DNA of 64,000 nucleotides from Deltaproteobacteria bacterium. GTDB lineage: Bacteria; SAR324; NAC60-12. A program made the translations under genes and the position numbers. Below the pieces are notes generated by a model. That model made no database searches. It was not told the origin of the DNA and saw only the letters and a program-made list of their open reading frames with translations. This document shows positions 54,401 through 63,856 of the stretch, in pieces. Position 1 is the first letter of the stretch, and every line of letters starts with the position of its first letter. The stretch is taken from the NCBI GenBank assembly GCA_002685535.1, contig NYXK01000211.1, positions 52,667 through 116,666 of the forward strand, read 5' to 3'.

Positions 54401-56277
54401 GACTCCTCGACTTGTCTTTGTGACTCGGTATGCTCAGCGTCAAGCTTCGTAGTTCGAACAGCAGCATCTTCAACATCTAGTTGTGCTTGGTCATCGAGGC
54501 TCTTACCAGCCTGCCGGTTTGATTCTTCTGGGCTCTGCTGTTGAGCATTTAGCCTGGCGACTTCAACGTGCTGGGACTCCTCCAGAGTTTGCTCTTTGAC
54601 AGTCTCCTGGGCTTCAAGAGCCGCTTGGATCCTGGCAGCTTCGCTTATCTCCTCATCTTTCAAAGCCTGCTGAGATGCTTGTCGAGCTTGATCATCCGCC
54701 TGAGCTTGCTGTTCATTCAGTCTCGCAGCTTCAAGTCGTGCGTCCTCATCCAGAGCTTTCTGTTCGGCAAGATCCCAGGCATCCTTTTCGTCTTGACGCC
54801 TAGCCGATTCCGCCTCCTGCTCGGCGATTAGATCTGCAGCCTCAGCTTCCTGCTTCTTGCGAGCAAGATGATGTGCCCTCTCCGCGGCCTGTACTCTTAC
54901 CACCTCTACTTGTTCCGCCAAGATTCTCGCAGCTTCGACCTCCTCAGCCTTTCTCAAGGTCTCAATTCTCGCGGCTTCTCTGGCATCAGCTTCTGCTTTC
55001 CGCCTTGCAACATCGGCCGCCTCAGCTTCTTGAGCATCGTTCAGGGCCTGCAATCGAGCAGCTTCTCGCGCTTCCTCCTCATTCTTCAGCCTTGCTGCCT
55101 CTGCTGCTTCAGCATCCAGCTGCGCTTTCCGCCTGGCCTCCTCCTCAGCTTTCCGTCTTGCAGTCTCTGCTGCCTCAGCTTCTTTTAACTTTTGCGCATC
55201 ATCTTCTTCCTTCCTCGCTTTAGCCATCCTAGCCCATTCTCCCTCTCTGACCTTTCGATCTCCAGACACTACCCAAGTACCATAATCGTTTTCGAGAGTC
55301 TCCATGCGGTCTAACCAAGAATCCGGCAGGGTGTCTTCTCGTCCCTCTAACGTGTCAAGCATATAATCTAGATCTTGCCCCAACGTTGTGACCTTGTCTT
55401 GTAGAACTTCGCGCATTACTTCAAAGGCCTTCCGGGTGAGGTATGCGTCTTCGTTTGGATGTGGATTCTGGGATGCATCTGATTTGTCGATCGCTGTCCA
55501 ACCACTTTTCAAAGCTATCTCGGCATCGTCAAGGGCAAGCATCAGTGGAGGGACTTTCCGCAAAACGCTCAGCCGTATATTCCAGACGTCCATCAAACGA
55601 GTAAGCCTGCTCAGATTCGGCAGAGACTGTAGGACCGTAGCTGTAATCACCGCTGTGAAATCATCCATTCGTGTATACGAAGCAAAGAGACTAGGCATAG
55701 GCGGCGCATTCGAAGCAGAAGAAGATGGGCGCGATCTAGGGGAGAAATGCGTATCGAGGACCTGGCGCTTGATCTCCTCAACATTCAAATCCTCCATGTC
55801 GGCAGTAATATCATCGATGCGGTTTTCGTAGCGCTCTACCTCGGTTTCTAGTAGACTGCCAATGTATTTGGGTTCTTGGGTGTAGCCATTACTGTTGCGC
55901 CGGCCCCGATCGTCTCCTTGTATAGACAGTTTCCGGCGCTTCGCAGATGGGATTTCGAAGCCTAGAGATCCTCCTTCTGCTGGCCATGGCCATCCTGATA
56001 GCTCGTCAACCCATTCCTGTATTTTCTTTGATGCTAGGGTGGCTCGTAGACCGAAGGCTCGTTCGCTGGGTGTTGCGGCTTCAATGCTTGCTTTTAATTT
56101 GCCGGATGGATTGGTGAATGCTTCGAGGGTTGTGGCAGGGGATAGATCGGAGAGGATGTCGTCTGCGAGTCTGTGACGGGTTGGAGATCGAGAGGGTGTG
56201 CGAGTGTGTGTTCGGGGAGGCGCAAATCGTGGGATGCTGGGGGAGAGGAGAGGAGGGGGTGATCCGTCCATGTCCAT
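51427..56277 (-). CDS. Large coiled-coil protein with C-terminal GAR (Gas2-related) domain, probable microtubule-associated protein
   Basis: One uninterrupted frame of 1616 residues from ATG 56275-56277. Order: Pro/Ser-rich basic start; helical region with a conserved-looking block (MDDFTAVITATVLQSLPNL, LTRLMDVWNIRLSVLRKVPPLM); about 300 residues (roughly 350-650) of Ala/Glu/Arg heptad repeats with units like EEARREAARLKA, a long coiled coil; a long Ser/Pro/Thr-rich disordered stretch with many SP sites; then near the C-terminus the GAR-like segment GEAPIKLFVRLVGEHGERVMVRVGGGWADLGEYLKEYASHH. This matches the Gas2-related fold, which binds microtubules in spectraplakins. The C-terminal 200 residues are basic and Arg/Glu-rich. 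Role inferred: microtubule binding or crosslinking. No introns. Confidence 0.75.
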   Translation of the reverse strand: MDMDGSPPPLLSPSIPRFAPPRTHTRTPSRSPTRHRLADDILSDLSPATTLEAFTNPSGKLKASIEAATPSERAFGLRATLASKKIQEWVDELSGWPWPAEGGSLGFEIPSAKRRKLSIQGDDRGRRNSNGYTQEPKYIGSLLETEVERYENRIDDITADMEDLNVEEIKRQVLDTHFSPRSRPSSSASNAPPMPSLFASYTRMDDFTAVITATVLQSLPNLSRLTRLMDVWNIRLSVLRKVPPLMLALDDAEIALKSGWTAIDKSDASQNPHPNEDAYLTRKAFEVMREVLQDKVTTLGQDLDYMLDTLEGREDTLPDSWLDRMETLENDYGTWVVSGDRKVREGEWARMAKARKEEDDAQKLKEAEAAETARRKAEEEARRKAQLDAEAAEAARLKNEEEAREAARLQALNDAQEAEAADVARRKAEADAREAARIETLRKAEEVEAARILAEQVEVVRVQAAERAHHLARKKQEAEAADLIAEQEAESARRQDEKDAWDLAEQKALDEDARLEAARLNEQQAQADDQARQASQQALKDEEISEAARIQAALEAQETVKEQTLEESQHVEVARLNAQQQSPEESNRQAGKSLDDQAQLDVEDAAVRTTKLDAEHTESQRQVEESELSGQKLDENTELAQTQPKMNAEAASKDVVRDAECNRQSEYARIDSLALNEQETESASVDAQQDVNVADVIKSTFIPLDVVDDASYNERHTDCDRCEELRQSKPNSPARPSIGSTISSGAIRTRSFVESLVSPDFDDAIKPQITRYAPFDGVRDSPESVIRTTEVEVKQRSTNGPDLASPIHLDDSFPQTPTSSTVSSAARVFTSPTSEESSPPRSKVLPFGESFTNIVQVSSPWRADRKSLPAKADQAIQTSKPPSSAPQTPVRSEFAFDGANDVDESQPAPAQKSTGDEWIVVESTNTNPKFPGNVEDHHSDAEDSTSRSSIVFDYSTSEPTPEIFEAQPAEYFTSPVKSPRPIAEQGDVPTPTVALPATPKLVEAASDPQESTPTKSPGPSASSRHSRDSTNSILSPVAEEFLSRSTELDVDGPCDACDVAVRDLEASEKKSSDTDLAVLAHKTSISHIDSPIRRISIPRRESMSSDASTIIHGRVGESPSSTVPSPISEDATESSFEQSPSAGRIGHRSVKSYDISPPNSPAPGLAKRPSLFLPTTPGLSPSIEPTTPLPESMPSTPLDAPVFGNIDVSTVPIISSPKKSNSDDQMQQQIYSLLESIPARIRLTTEPNETPFTSQTLRPKKTRRSITPSFRSSSSMSNYSTTSRAPTPSFTLAPAFGKTSSRPRPQSSNPEIKLYHLSRSTGEAPIKLFVRLVGEHGERVMVRVGGGWADLGEYLKEYASHHGRRSAVDAGDKVQIQDLPSRNVSSSSTATLRGTGNGNGRSTPDPRPQSVMERDRERPGSSLFVRKTRRSMGESSSSSSSNTAIANTATAFDPQSSRAPSTPLPSTSLHRNLAATPPSTTSSTSTSGGDRHTERDRAARSSSRLSWTSDDATGSGKTPLALGLAGPKSKNVTISERDQEWVESMKEKVRLASAEKERRERVREREKDRERDRDSGVGLSLGKKEGSGRESGRESRASFGEMEKVGGTKRLFRKGL

Positions 56278-58508
56278 GGTTGGAGGTTTTGCTGGTGGTT
56301 AGTATCGTCGTTTGTGCTGGTGTTGTTGGGAGACGGCGCATTGCTTGTTGCTCAACGAGTCCTTGGAGGTGTTGGGGATGGCGGAGAGTACAACATGTTT
56401 GTGGGCAGTGGTGAATGATTGTTCGAGGAGTTTGAGATGGTCTCGTATATCATGAACGCCGGGACTCCAGGCTGGCTGGGTGCATTGTGACGAGTCGGAT
56501 GGAGGAACGATGATGTAGTTTGGAGATGGGTCGTGAAGATGCGATGGGAATCTGCGAGCAGAAGACGAAGGATTCTAGGTGCAATTGTGAAGCATCACCG
56601 GCTTCAAAGTGTCGTAACGAGTGTGGAGTAATGCGAGGGGAGGGGAGTGTATGGAAACTCGTGATATTCGGGTTGATATGTACAGGGAGGTAGGTTGAAT
56701 GAGAGTTTGGGAGACGCGCATCTTGCAGTTCTGGCTGCAGATTCGCTTCCTTGGCGATCATTATGCAGCAGGACAGCGGAGCGCTGATAGGGGCTGGGCC
56801 TGCAGTGGCTGGTGATGGAAGCTTGCCCTGGACGGGAAGTGTGGAGAGAAATAATATTGATCATGGGAAGAATAATATTGACTGTCGATAAAGAGAAGAT
56901 TGAGAAGCTGAAAGTAAAAAGTAAACCGAGGTATACACATGATCCTAGTAAATTCAAAACATAGGGAGGATTAGAGTATGTGGGATCAGATCAGATCAGA
57001 TCAGATCAGATCTCACGTCTTCTTCGTGCCCTTCGACGCGCAGCCTTGCATGCTGGCGAGGTGGATCTTCAGAGGGTCTGATCACTGTTCCTGGCAGGAT
57101 GGAGCCCTAAACCAATCAACGCGAGGGTTTTATGACGCGAAAAACATAAAATGGACCCTGAAATCCAGTGGACATCTTCTCATCATAAGTACATTTCCAC
57201 TTCTTGATCTTGTTGCACGTTCGAGTCATCAGATGGCTCGCATGACAACGACTTGTAGAGAGATATAGAACCGCGTCACTGGCTTCAAGAGTTGTTTATT
57301 CCGCATCCCTTACCCGTCGTTCTTCTGCACAGCACTGCTAGCATTTGTCCTGCCACCACCTCACAACCTGCCCATCCTCCCCGCTCGTTTCTCTGCATTG
57401 TTCCAAACCCGAAGGCGTCTCTTCTGCTCCTATCTGAGATGTCTATCACTTCCAATATTCTTGTTCCTGCTCGTAGACCACGTGCTGGCAGGACCAAGCA
57501 TCTTTCGCTGGCTGTCGAAGGCTGACCCTGATGTTACTGCCAGAATGATACTGTATTTACTCGAAAGGGTCTACTCGACAGAGCGAGAAATGCATCCATG
57601 CGATGGATCTTGACTTCTGGGGACGCCGTGCCGTGGCGAGTATAATTTGTGCTACTGATACTGATATCACGAGCGAGAACAGCAGATTGCGATCAACGGT
57701 TGGGACAGTTCTACAGACGTAGTACTACAGCAGCAGACCACACGGATGGGCTGTATTCTATCTGCCACAAGCTAGCTTTTCGAATTTGACACCTACATGG
57801 GCTTGGGGGAAGTAATCTATGACTACACAGAACACTCAATCAAGCTTTAGTCGACGGCCTATGTACGACGAACTCCAGATGGGACTCATTGACAGTCTCG
57901 GCCAATCAAACATTTCGAATTCCTCATCTCACCAAGCCTCTTCGTATGAATGCGGAGCTCTTTCCAGTTCGATCGGCGACCAGAGCCAGGCAGAATCTTC
58001 GTCCGAGGATCCAGACTCGTCAAGTGATAGACAGTTCTTAGAGCCTAGTCATGCCGTACTCCCTCGCTTCGCCTGTGTCCTGAAATCTAGTACATATTTA
58101 CCATGTAAGGTAAGGTATTTTTTCCAGTCTCGATGATGCCCACAATCTCTTATCCCTGAGCCATATATCGCTATGGGTTGTCAGTGATTCAGTGTATTGT
58201 ACTCACGAGATACTTTGCCTACTTTCTTGCCTGGGCTGGGCTGGACTACTGTTGATGTTGGTCGTCCCTGCCTGGTCTGTCGACAAAGTCCTCATCGTCT
58301 CTTCTTCCCTACCGTTCCTTCTCCTTGTTGCCAGTGCAGAGCCAATTTAAGGCCATCTTCCTCTTCACCCTCTTCTTCTTCTTCCTCCTCCTCCTCCTTC
58401 TTCTTCACCATCGATCATCCGCATCTCCATCATCACAACTTTGCTCCATCTGCTTTTGGAATCACATCAAACACTTCTTCTCTCGATATCTCAGTATCGT
58501 AATCAATC
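56278..58508. other. Intergenic region of about 2.2 kb, with repeats
   Basis: Contains a pentanucleotide microsatellite at about 56985-57010 and a CT-rich tract at 58370-58411 in front of the next gene. A 105-residue Ser-rich frame at 57819-58136 (start ATGACTACACAG) might be a small gene, but nothing supports it beyond its length. The left part is the GAR gene promoter. Confidence 0.4.
56985..57010. repeat. (GATCA)n microsatellite
   Basis: Five tandem copies of the unit GATCA upstream of the GAR-domain gene. The unit is also a methyltransferase-type GATC site, so dense GATC sites occur here by chance of the repeat. Confidence 0.85.
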
Positions 58509-59870
58509 ATGCATCTCAAGATCTTCGCCCTTGCGGCTGCAGCAAGCACCGTCACTGCCCAAACACCCTCTTTCTGTGACAAGTACACCATTGCTCTCTT
58601 CAAGGACAACACCGCAGCCAACCAGTACAAGCTCTTAACTGCTGTAGTCAACACTGCTGTGATCGGTAACTGTGTGTATTCCGTCTTCTTGCTATGGACC
58701 TCCACTGACAACCGCAGACTCAGAGACTGCCAATGGTGCTGTTGTCCCTGGTATCCTCGCGCCAGCTCAAGTCGGTGGTGCTGCAGTCGACCTTCTTCCA
58801 TACTTCAACGGTGTCCTCGCATCTACCAACCAGGGAGGATCTTCAGGTGTCGCTGTCAACTTCCTCGATGATGGTGGTGCATCTGCCCTCAAGGCTGGCA
58901 GACCTGCCAATGGCAACACCTCCAGACAATTGTATGCACCCAGCTTCCATCAACGGATATCTGCTAATATACCCAGTTCCCTCTTGACTCACCTCTACCA
59001 ATACTTCGGTACTCTGCTCGGCTGTTCCATGCAAGGTGGTTCGGAATTCCCTGTATACTCTGCCCATTCTTCTCAATACAATGTCCACAAGTTCGTGCTT
59101 TCCTCCTTGGAGTACCTACACATTCTAACACGTCCAGGTTCATGGTCTTGAGCCCATCTGAGGTCACCTACTTCATTGAACAGGTTGCTGCCTCAGCTTT
59201 GTCTTTCGGTGTCACTCCTGAGGATATTGCTCCCGTCGGACAAGCACTTATGGACCTTTTTGGTTTCCGCTGCTCACCACCAACAGTTGTCATCCCATCG
59301 CAGGGTGCTCAACCACAGAGTATCTGTTCCGCTCAAGACTGCCCAATTGCCGCCAATTCATCTTGCGTTGGGGTCTAGAACATCACTCACCCTGCTGTTG
59401 CCATCCCAGGTGTTGTTCCAACTGATCCAAGCAAGAATATGACGTATCCCAATGGTACATACCCTGGAGGACCTCGCTACTGCAGCCCATACCGTTGCCG
59501 ATGTGGATGCAGAGGAGCTGTCTGCCCATGTGGCTACACTGACTGCACTGGTCTCAAGTGTGATGGTGACTACCCATCTGAGAACGGTGGCTCTGGTGGT
59601 CAAGGCGGTGGTGGCGGTCCTGGAGGCGCTGGTGGTCAGGGTGGTGCTGGTGGTTCCGGCTCTGGCGGCTCAGGATCAGATTCTGACTCTGGTTCGGGAG
59701 GATCTGGCTCTGGTTCCGGCGGCTCTGGATCTGGTTCAGGATCTGGCAATGGCTCTACTCCTGGTGGGAATGGTGGATACAATCCTACCACTGTCTCCAC
59801 GGCTGGTGCAGCTGCTCTCGGTATGAGTATCGTTGCTATTGTTGGTGGCGCTATTGCTTTCTTATTGTAA
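58509..59870 (+). CDS. Secreted GPI-anchor-type glycine/serine-rich protein, interrupted by in-frame TAG
   Basis: ATG 58509 starts a signal peptide (MHLKIFALAAAASTVTA). Three introns (GTAACT...ACCGCAG, GTATGC...ATACCCAG, GTTCGT...GTCCAG) restore the order: CDKYTIALFKDNTAANQYKL, GAVVPGILAPAQVGGAAVDL, NFLDDGGASALKAGRPANG, SLLTHLYQYFGTLLGCS, KFMVLSPSEVTYFIEQ. This block is familiar from a family of uncharacterised ascomycete secreted proteins. At 59376-59378 a TAG follows SSCVGV. The same frame continues for 164 residues: NITHPAVAIPGVVPTDPS, a Cys-rich piece, a Gly/Ser-rich low-complexity stalk of about 70 residues, and a hydrophobic C-terminus (AAALGMSIVAIVGGAIAFLL) typical of GPI signals. Read-through, RNA editing, recent mutation or sequence error could explain the TAG. 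Confidence 0.7.
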
Positions 59871-61296
59871 AAGTCGGGTGTGTACACAAAGGGCGGGGTT
59901 ATTCATTGTCTCATGGCGTGTCCGGGTAGGACTGTATCATTAACACTTGTCTTCCTCAAGTCGGTAGACAGTTTTCAAAAGTAATTGATATTGTTCATCA
60001 ATTCGATGCCTTCCTGAGCATGTAAAAGATGAAGGAACGTTCAAGCTTTCGGGATCAGCGAAAGTCAAATGTTATCAAACTCAAACATGAACCTCGGTCG
60101 ACATTTTCTCGTCTCAAAACCAATCATCGCTTTATATCATCAGCTCAAAGTTCTCACCCCACCTGCAAACAAGGCACGAGGCGAACCGCAGTCGTCAGCT
60201 GTGCAGCTGCATTCTGTAACCCCTGTACATGCAGCATACCGCAGCCCTTGGGAGAGAGCGCCACATCGTTCGGTAGCATATCACTTCTCGGTTGTGGTTT
60301 TGCGGTGGGGGGATGATTGGGTGTAGATGTTTTTGGTTGGTTGTTGGCGGTGGATGGGGATGGACTGCGCCACGAGGGGGGCTGAGGGGCTGAGGGCTTG
60401 GAGACAGCTGAGGTTTTCTGTCTCTTTGATGGAAATGAGAGGATGACTTGAGGGCGGGGTTTCGCTGGTCCTTGATAGTTCTTTATTGCGCATTCGCTTT
60501 TGTATTCTGCAACAGAACTGGTAGCTCTAATATCTACAACGGGGTTTTTCTGACTTCCTTGATAAATAAGGATCAGAGTCTACGATCTCTTACCGAGCTG
60601 TACAGTGGTTGGGAGAAGGAGAAGAAAGTTGGATACGAATACGGGTTTGCATCGGACCAACGGGGAGAGATTGCGACGGCTGAAAGATTTGAGAGAGGGC
60701 TCGGCTCTCTGATTCAATTTGAGACCCTGACGGTTGACGGTTGTGTCGTTCCCACCAGGGTGTATTGTATTGTATTGGAGACTTTGAGTATTGGGAAGGA
60801 GAAACATCGAGTGAGCTTTGGTTTGGTTTGGTTCGGTCCGGGTTGCTTTCTACTCTTACGTTGGGACATAGGGATACCGAGTCAGTTGTAGGTCGAAGCT
60901 CGATCGATAATTGTATTTGAAGGAGTGCTGGAGAGGATACGGTACTAGACATAAGTACAACACAAACGCCCAACCAACGTGGACGGAGAAACCGGACGGA
61001 AGGACGGACAGTCTTCGACGCATTGCAGTATTCGAGTGGGAGCCGGACAGATAGGGAGCCGTTTCGAAGTTCAGGGGTGGGGTTCTGACAGACGGACTAT
61101 CGAGAGAGGGGATCATAGTTGCTAGTTCTTTGGCTAGGGATCTTGGGAACGGAGACGGGGAGGCAGGGAACGAGGGACTGACTGCGCTTGAGTGAAAGAT
61201 TACTCGAATTTGGGGATCGAGATCTAGGACGAAGAGTGAAGAGACGGCTAGGAGACTGAGATTCTGGAGTTCGAAAGGCTGGAGAGGAGAGTCAGC
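59871..61296. other. Intergenic region, about 1.4 kb
   Basis: 3' flank of the GPI-type gene and a long leader/promoter of the cysteine-tail gene. Long frames on the minus strand here are shadows of low-complexity DNA. No gene recognised. Confidence 0.45.
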
Positions 61297-61857
61297 ATGT
61301 CGCATCCACCACCACCACCGTCGGAAGCCCCGTCTTATCATACGGTTCAACCTTCGTATCCGTTGGATACCTATTCCTCTCAGGAACCTTCTATGGCCGG
61401 TCTGAGACCGAGACCTGAACAGCATGAGCAAGTCAAGATCTATTCTATGCATGGCCAGAATATGGGTCAGAATACTGGAGCTGGGTATGACGGACAGGGT
61501 GTTGTGCCCGGTCAGGATTATGGATTCCAAGGAGGGTATCAAGGACATGGAGAGCCGGTTTATGGTCAGCAGCAGCAGCAGCAAAGCCATGGCAGTAGTG
61601 GAAAATACTACGGTCAGCATGACCAGCACGGGAGTTATGGAAATGGTCATGGGCAGGGTCAGGAGCATGGTGGGAAATACTCTCATTCTGGAGGAGTGGG
61701 TGGATATAGTGGAGGACAAGGAGGGAATGGAGGCCAGGCAGGACAGACTGTGGTGGTTGTTAAGAAGGGACATAGTAAGGGAGATGCTGCGGTGGGTTGT
61801 TGTGCTGGGTGTACGGGGGCTTGTGCTTGTTGTTGTTGTGGGTGCGTCGTTATGTGA
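61297..61857 (+). CDS. Gly/Gln/His-rich protein with cysteine-rich C-terminal tail (CYSTM-like)
   Basis: Single exon, 186 residues. Starts MSHPPPPPSEAPSYHTVQPSYP, followed by a Gln/Gly/Tyr-rich low-complexity centre (a QQQQQQ run, GYQGHGEPVYG, YGNGHGQGQEHGG). The end is VVVVKKGHSKGDAAVGCCAG followed by CTGACACCCCGCVVM. A terminal cluster of eight cysteines within about 20 residues, flanked by small residues, is the hallmark of CYSTM-type tail-anchored peptides linked to stress tolerance in eukaryotes. The consensus is loose, so this is a resemblance. Likely membrane-attached by palmitoylation or by the short hydrophobic tail. Confidence 0.65.
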   Translation: MSHPPPPPSEAPSYHTVQPSYPLDTYSSQEPSMAGLRPRPEQHEQVKIYSMHGQNMGQNTGAGYDGQGVVPGQDYGFQGGYQGHGEPVYGQQQQQQSHGSSGKYYGQHDQHGSYGNGHGQGQEHGGKYSHSGGVGGYSGGQGGNGGQAGQTVVVVKKGHSKGDAAVGCCAGCTGACACCCCGCVVM

Positions 61858-62797
61858 GTGTGTGAGATGAGATTTGACGTGGTATGGTGTGATGGATATA
61901 CGAATGGCAGGGTTTGTAGAAGGGGGGAGAACGACAGAGCGACAGGGAGGGAAAAGGAGGAATTCATGGAATGGTGGTGGTCACATGAAGAGTCAGGTCA
62001 AGATCTGTGGAGTGTGATGATTTGAGAGACCTTTTGAGATTTCAGGGATGAGGTGTGGGTGTGGTATTGTTTGTGAAGTTGTTAATCACTGAGATACCAA
62101 GTCTTTAATGTATTTCATTGTCTTCTAATGTAGTCTTTCTTCACCCTAGAATGCCGAGGTTCACTTGGTTCATCATTTGATCGGAGTTTGTATTCTGATT
62201 ATTGAAATTGTTGTTATATTTCTTTATATTTTATCAAGTAGTAACCAGTTTACTTCTGCTGCCTAAGTCTAGAGGATAGAGAGGCACTGATCTCGCTTTG
62301 CGAAGATTTGCTTTTCCGTCACAGACCTTCAAGACAGCTGGATATACCGCCGTGGTTTCAACGGTTCTGTGCCTAAGTATAACGAGGTACACTTATCGAA
62401 ATACTATTTATTTCCTCTGGTTGATGTTGCGATCTACACATATTAAAACCCAAATGGACGGACCAAAACAGCTGTTTGTGCCGTATGTTGATGACTATGC
62501 ATATGTAGTCGCTGTGCTCCTTTTAGCATTTTGCATTTGCCAGGGTTCTCCCAGAGAACCTGCTGATATCTTAAGTGACTATGACTCTCATTCTGGTTAT
62601 TCTGTTGGTTTTATACATTCAAGAAACCCCGCTTTCTGTCGTTCGATGTCAGCACGTGATTATGCGACACGTGAGGATTGCGAATCTCACTACCCTCAGC
62701 ATAAGCTCTGGAGGCACAAAACATTATAGACTGGCTTATAAATACTACTGGAACTTCAATCACAGTCACAATCCCTTCCACCTGCATCCAAGTTATA
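61858..62797. other. Intergenic region
   Basis: No convincing gene; a 143-residue frame at 62298-62729 lacks recognisable features. The right end is the promoter of the flavin monooxygenase relic. Confidence 0.4.
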
Positions 62798-63856
62798 ATG
62801 GCGGAACAGAATCGGGTCAGATCAGTAGGGATAATTGGTGCTGGAGCAGCAGGTGAGACTTCACTCCCTATCTTCCTCCGGGAACGAGTTGATATACCCC
62901 CATCTTTGGTTCATTGCTGATGACAGAATCGAGGTGCTATCACTGCGGCAGCTTTCTCCGCAGAAAAGTACTTTGATCGTATTCAAGTATTTGAAAGAAG
63001 AGAAAGTGCTGGTGGAACATGGTACTCGATTCCCAAGGTGAAACAATATAGAAAGTCATTCTAAGTCACTAACTGTCTCGAGGATATACGATCCGTCGCC
63101 ACCAGGCTCGCTCCCTCTTAGACCAGGAGGTTTGCCTCCGGATGTCGATCCGCCATTGAGCATCCCGGATGGGCTCGCCAGGATCACTTCTCCAAACAGA
63201 CAAGAACGATGGCACAAGACACCGATATACTCATCACTTTCGTTAGTAGCCATACCATCTTTGATATAGGACCACTAAATTGATAAGAAAATAGTACAAA
63301 TGTCCCGTCAATCGCTATGTCCTTCTCAGACCTCCCGTTTGCTTACGGCCCATTCGTTCCTCACAATATTCCCAAGAAATACGTTGAATCTTACTTTTCA
63401 CACCACAGAATAGACTCTACTCAGTTTGGACACGATGGTTGAAGATCTATCAGTCATTGAAGGATCCGAAAAAGGAAGTGAGAGGTGGAGACTAACTCTT
63501 CGAAAGCATGACTCCGCTCGTGGTCTTGATATTTGGTGGCAAGACGAATTCGACGCAGTGGTCTTGGCAAACGGGCATTATAGCGTACCATTCGTAGGAT
63601 ACCCTTCTTCCAAGACGAAGTGATGCACGACGAAGTTTCTGACAGTTGAAATTGTAGATCCCTGAAGTCACAGGTCTCGCGGAGTACTTCAAGCTCTTCC
63701 CAGGCCGCATAGTCCACTCGAAAGTTTACCGAACACCACAACTCTACCGAAACAAGAAAGTCCTCATCATCGGCAACTCGGCATCAGGCCACGATCTTAC
63801 AAACGATCTCTTGTCTGAAGGAGCACTTTCAGGAAAGCATCGCATCCCCCTTTGAT
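62798..63856 (+). pseudogene. Flavin-containing monooxygenase, frameshifted and truncated
   Basis: ATG 62798 starts VRSVGIIGAGAAG, an FAD-binding GxGxxG. Introns restore GAITAAAFSAEKYFDRIQVFERRESAGGTWIYDPSPPG and YSSLSTNVPSIAMSFSDLPF...FVPHNIPKKYVESYFSHH. After RIDS the frame must shift to reach LSLDTMVEDLSVIEG; a lost CT dinucleotide in ACTCT would explain it. Later exons give VVLANGHYSVPF, IPEVTGLAEYFKLFPGRIVHSKVYR and the NADP-site region KKVLIIGNSASGHDLTNDL (Gxsxs instead of GxGxx[GA]). The frame ends at about 63856 (GKHRIPL), about 200 residues short of family length, with nothing recognisable beyond. It is a broken FMO copy (N-hydroxylating or Baeyer-Villiger type cannot be told). Confidence 0.75.

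Noticed and set aside
54320..55230. Plus-strand frames rich in Leu/Ser/Cys
   Set aside because: Complement of the Ala/Glu/Arg coiled-coil repeats of the GAR-domain gene; no independent start or motif.
57819..58136. 105-residue Ser-rich frame as a small gene
   Set aside because: No domain, no clear start context and no splice partner; kept only as a mention in the intergenic entry.
60856..61773. Long minus-strand frame of about 305 residues
   Set aside because: Its right half overlaps the Gly/Gln-rich cysteine-tail gene antisense, and composition (Leu/Ser/Ile runs) is that of a shadow frame.
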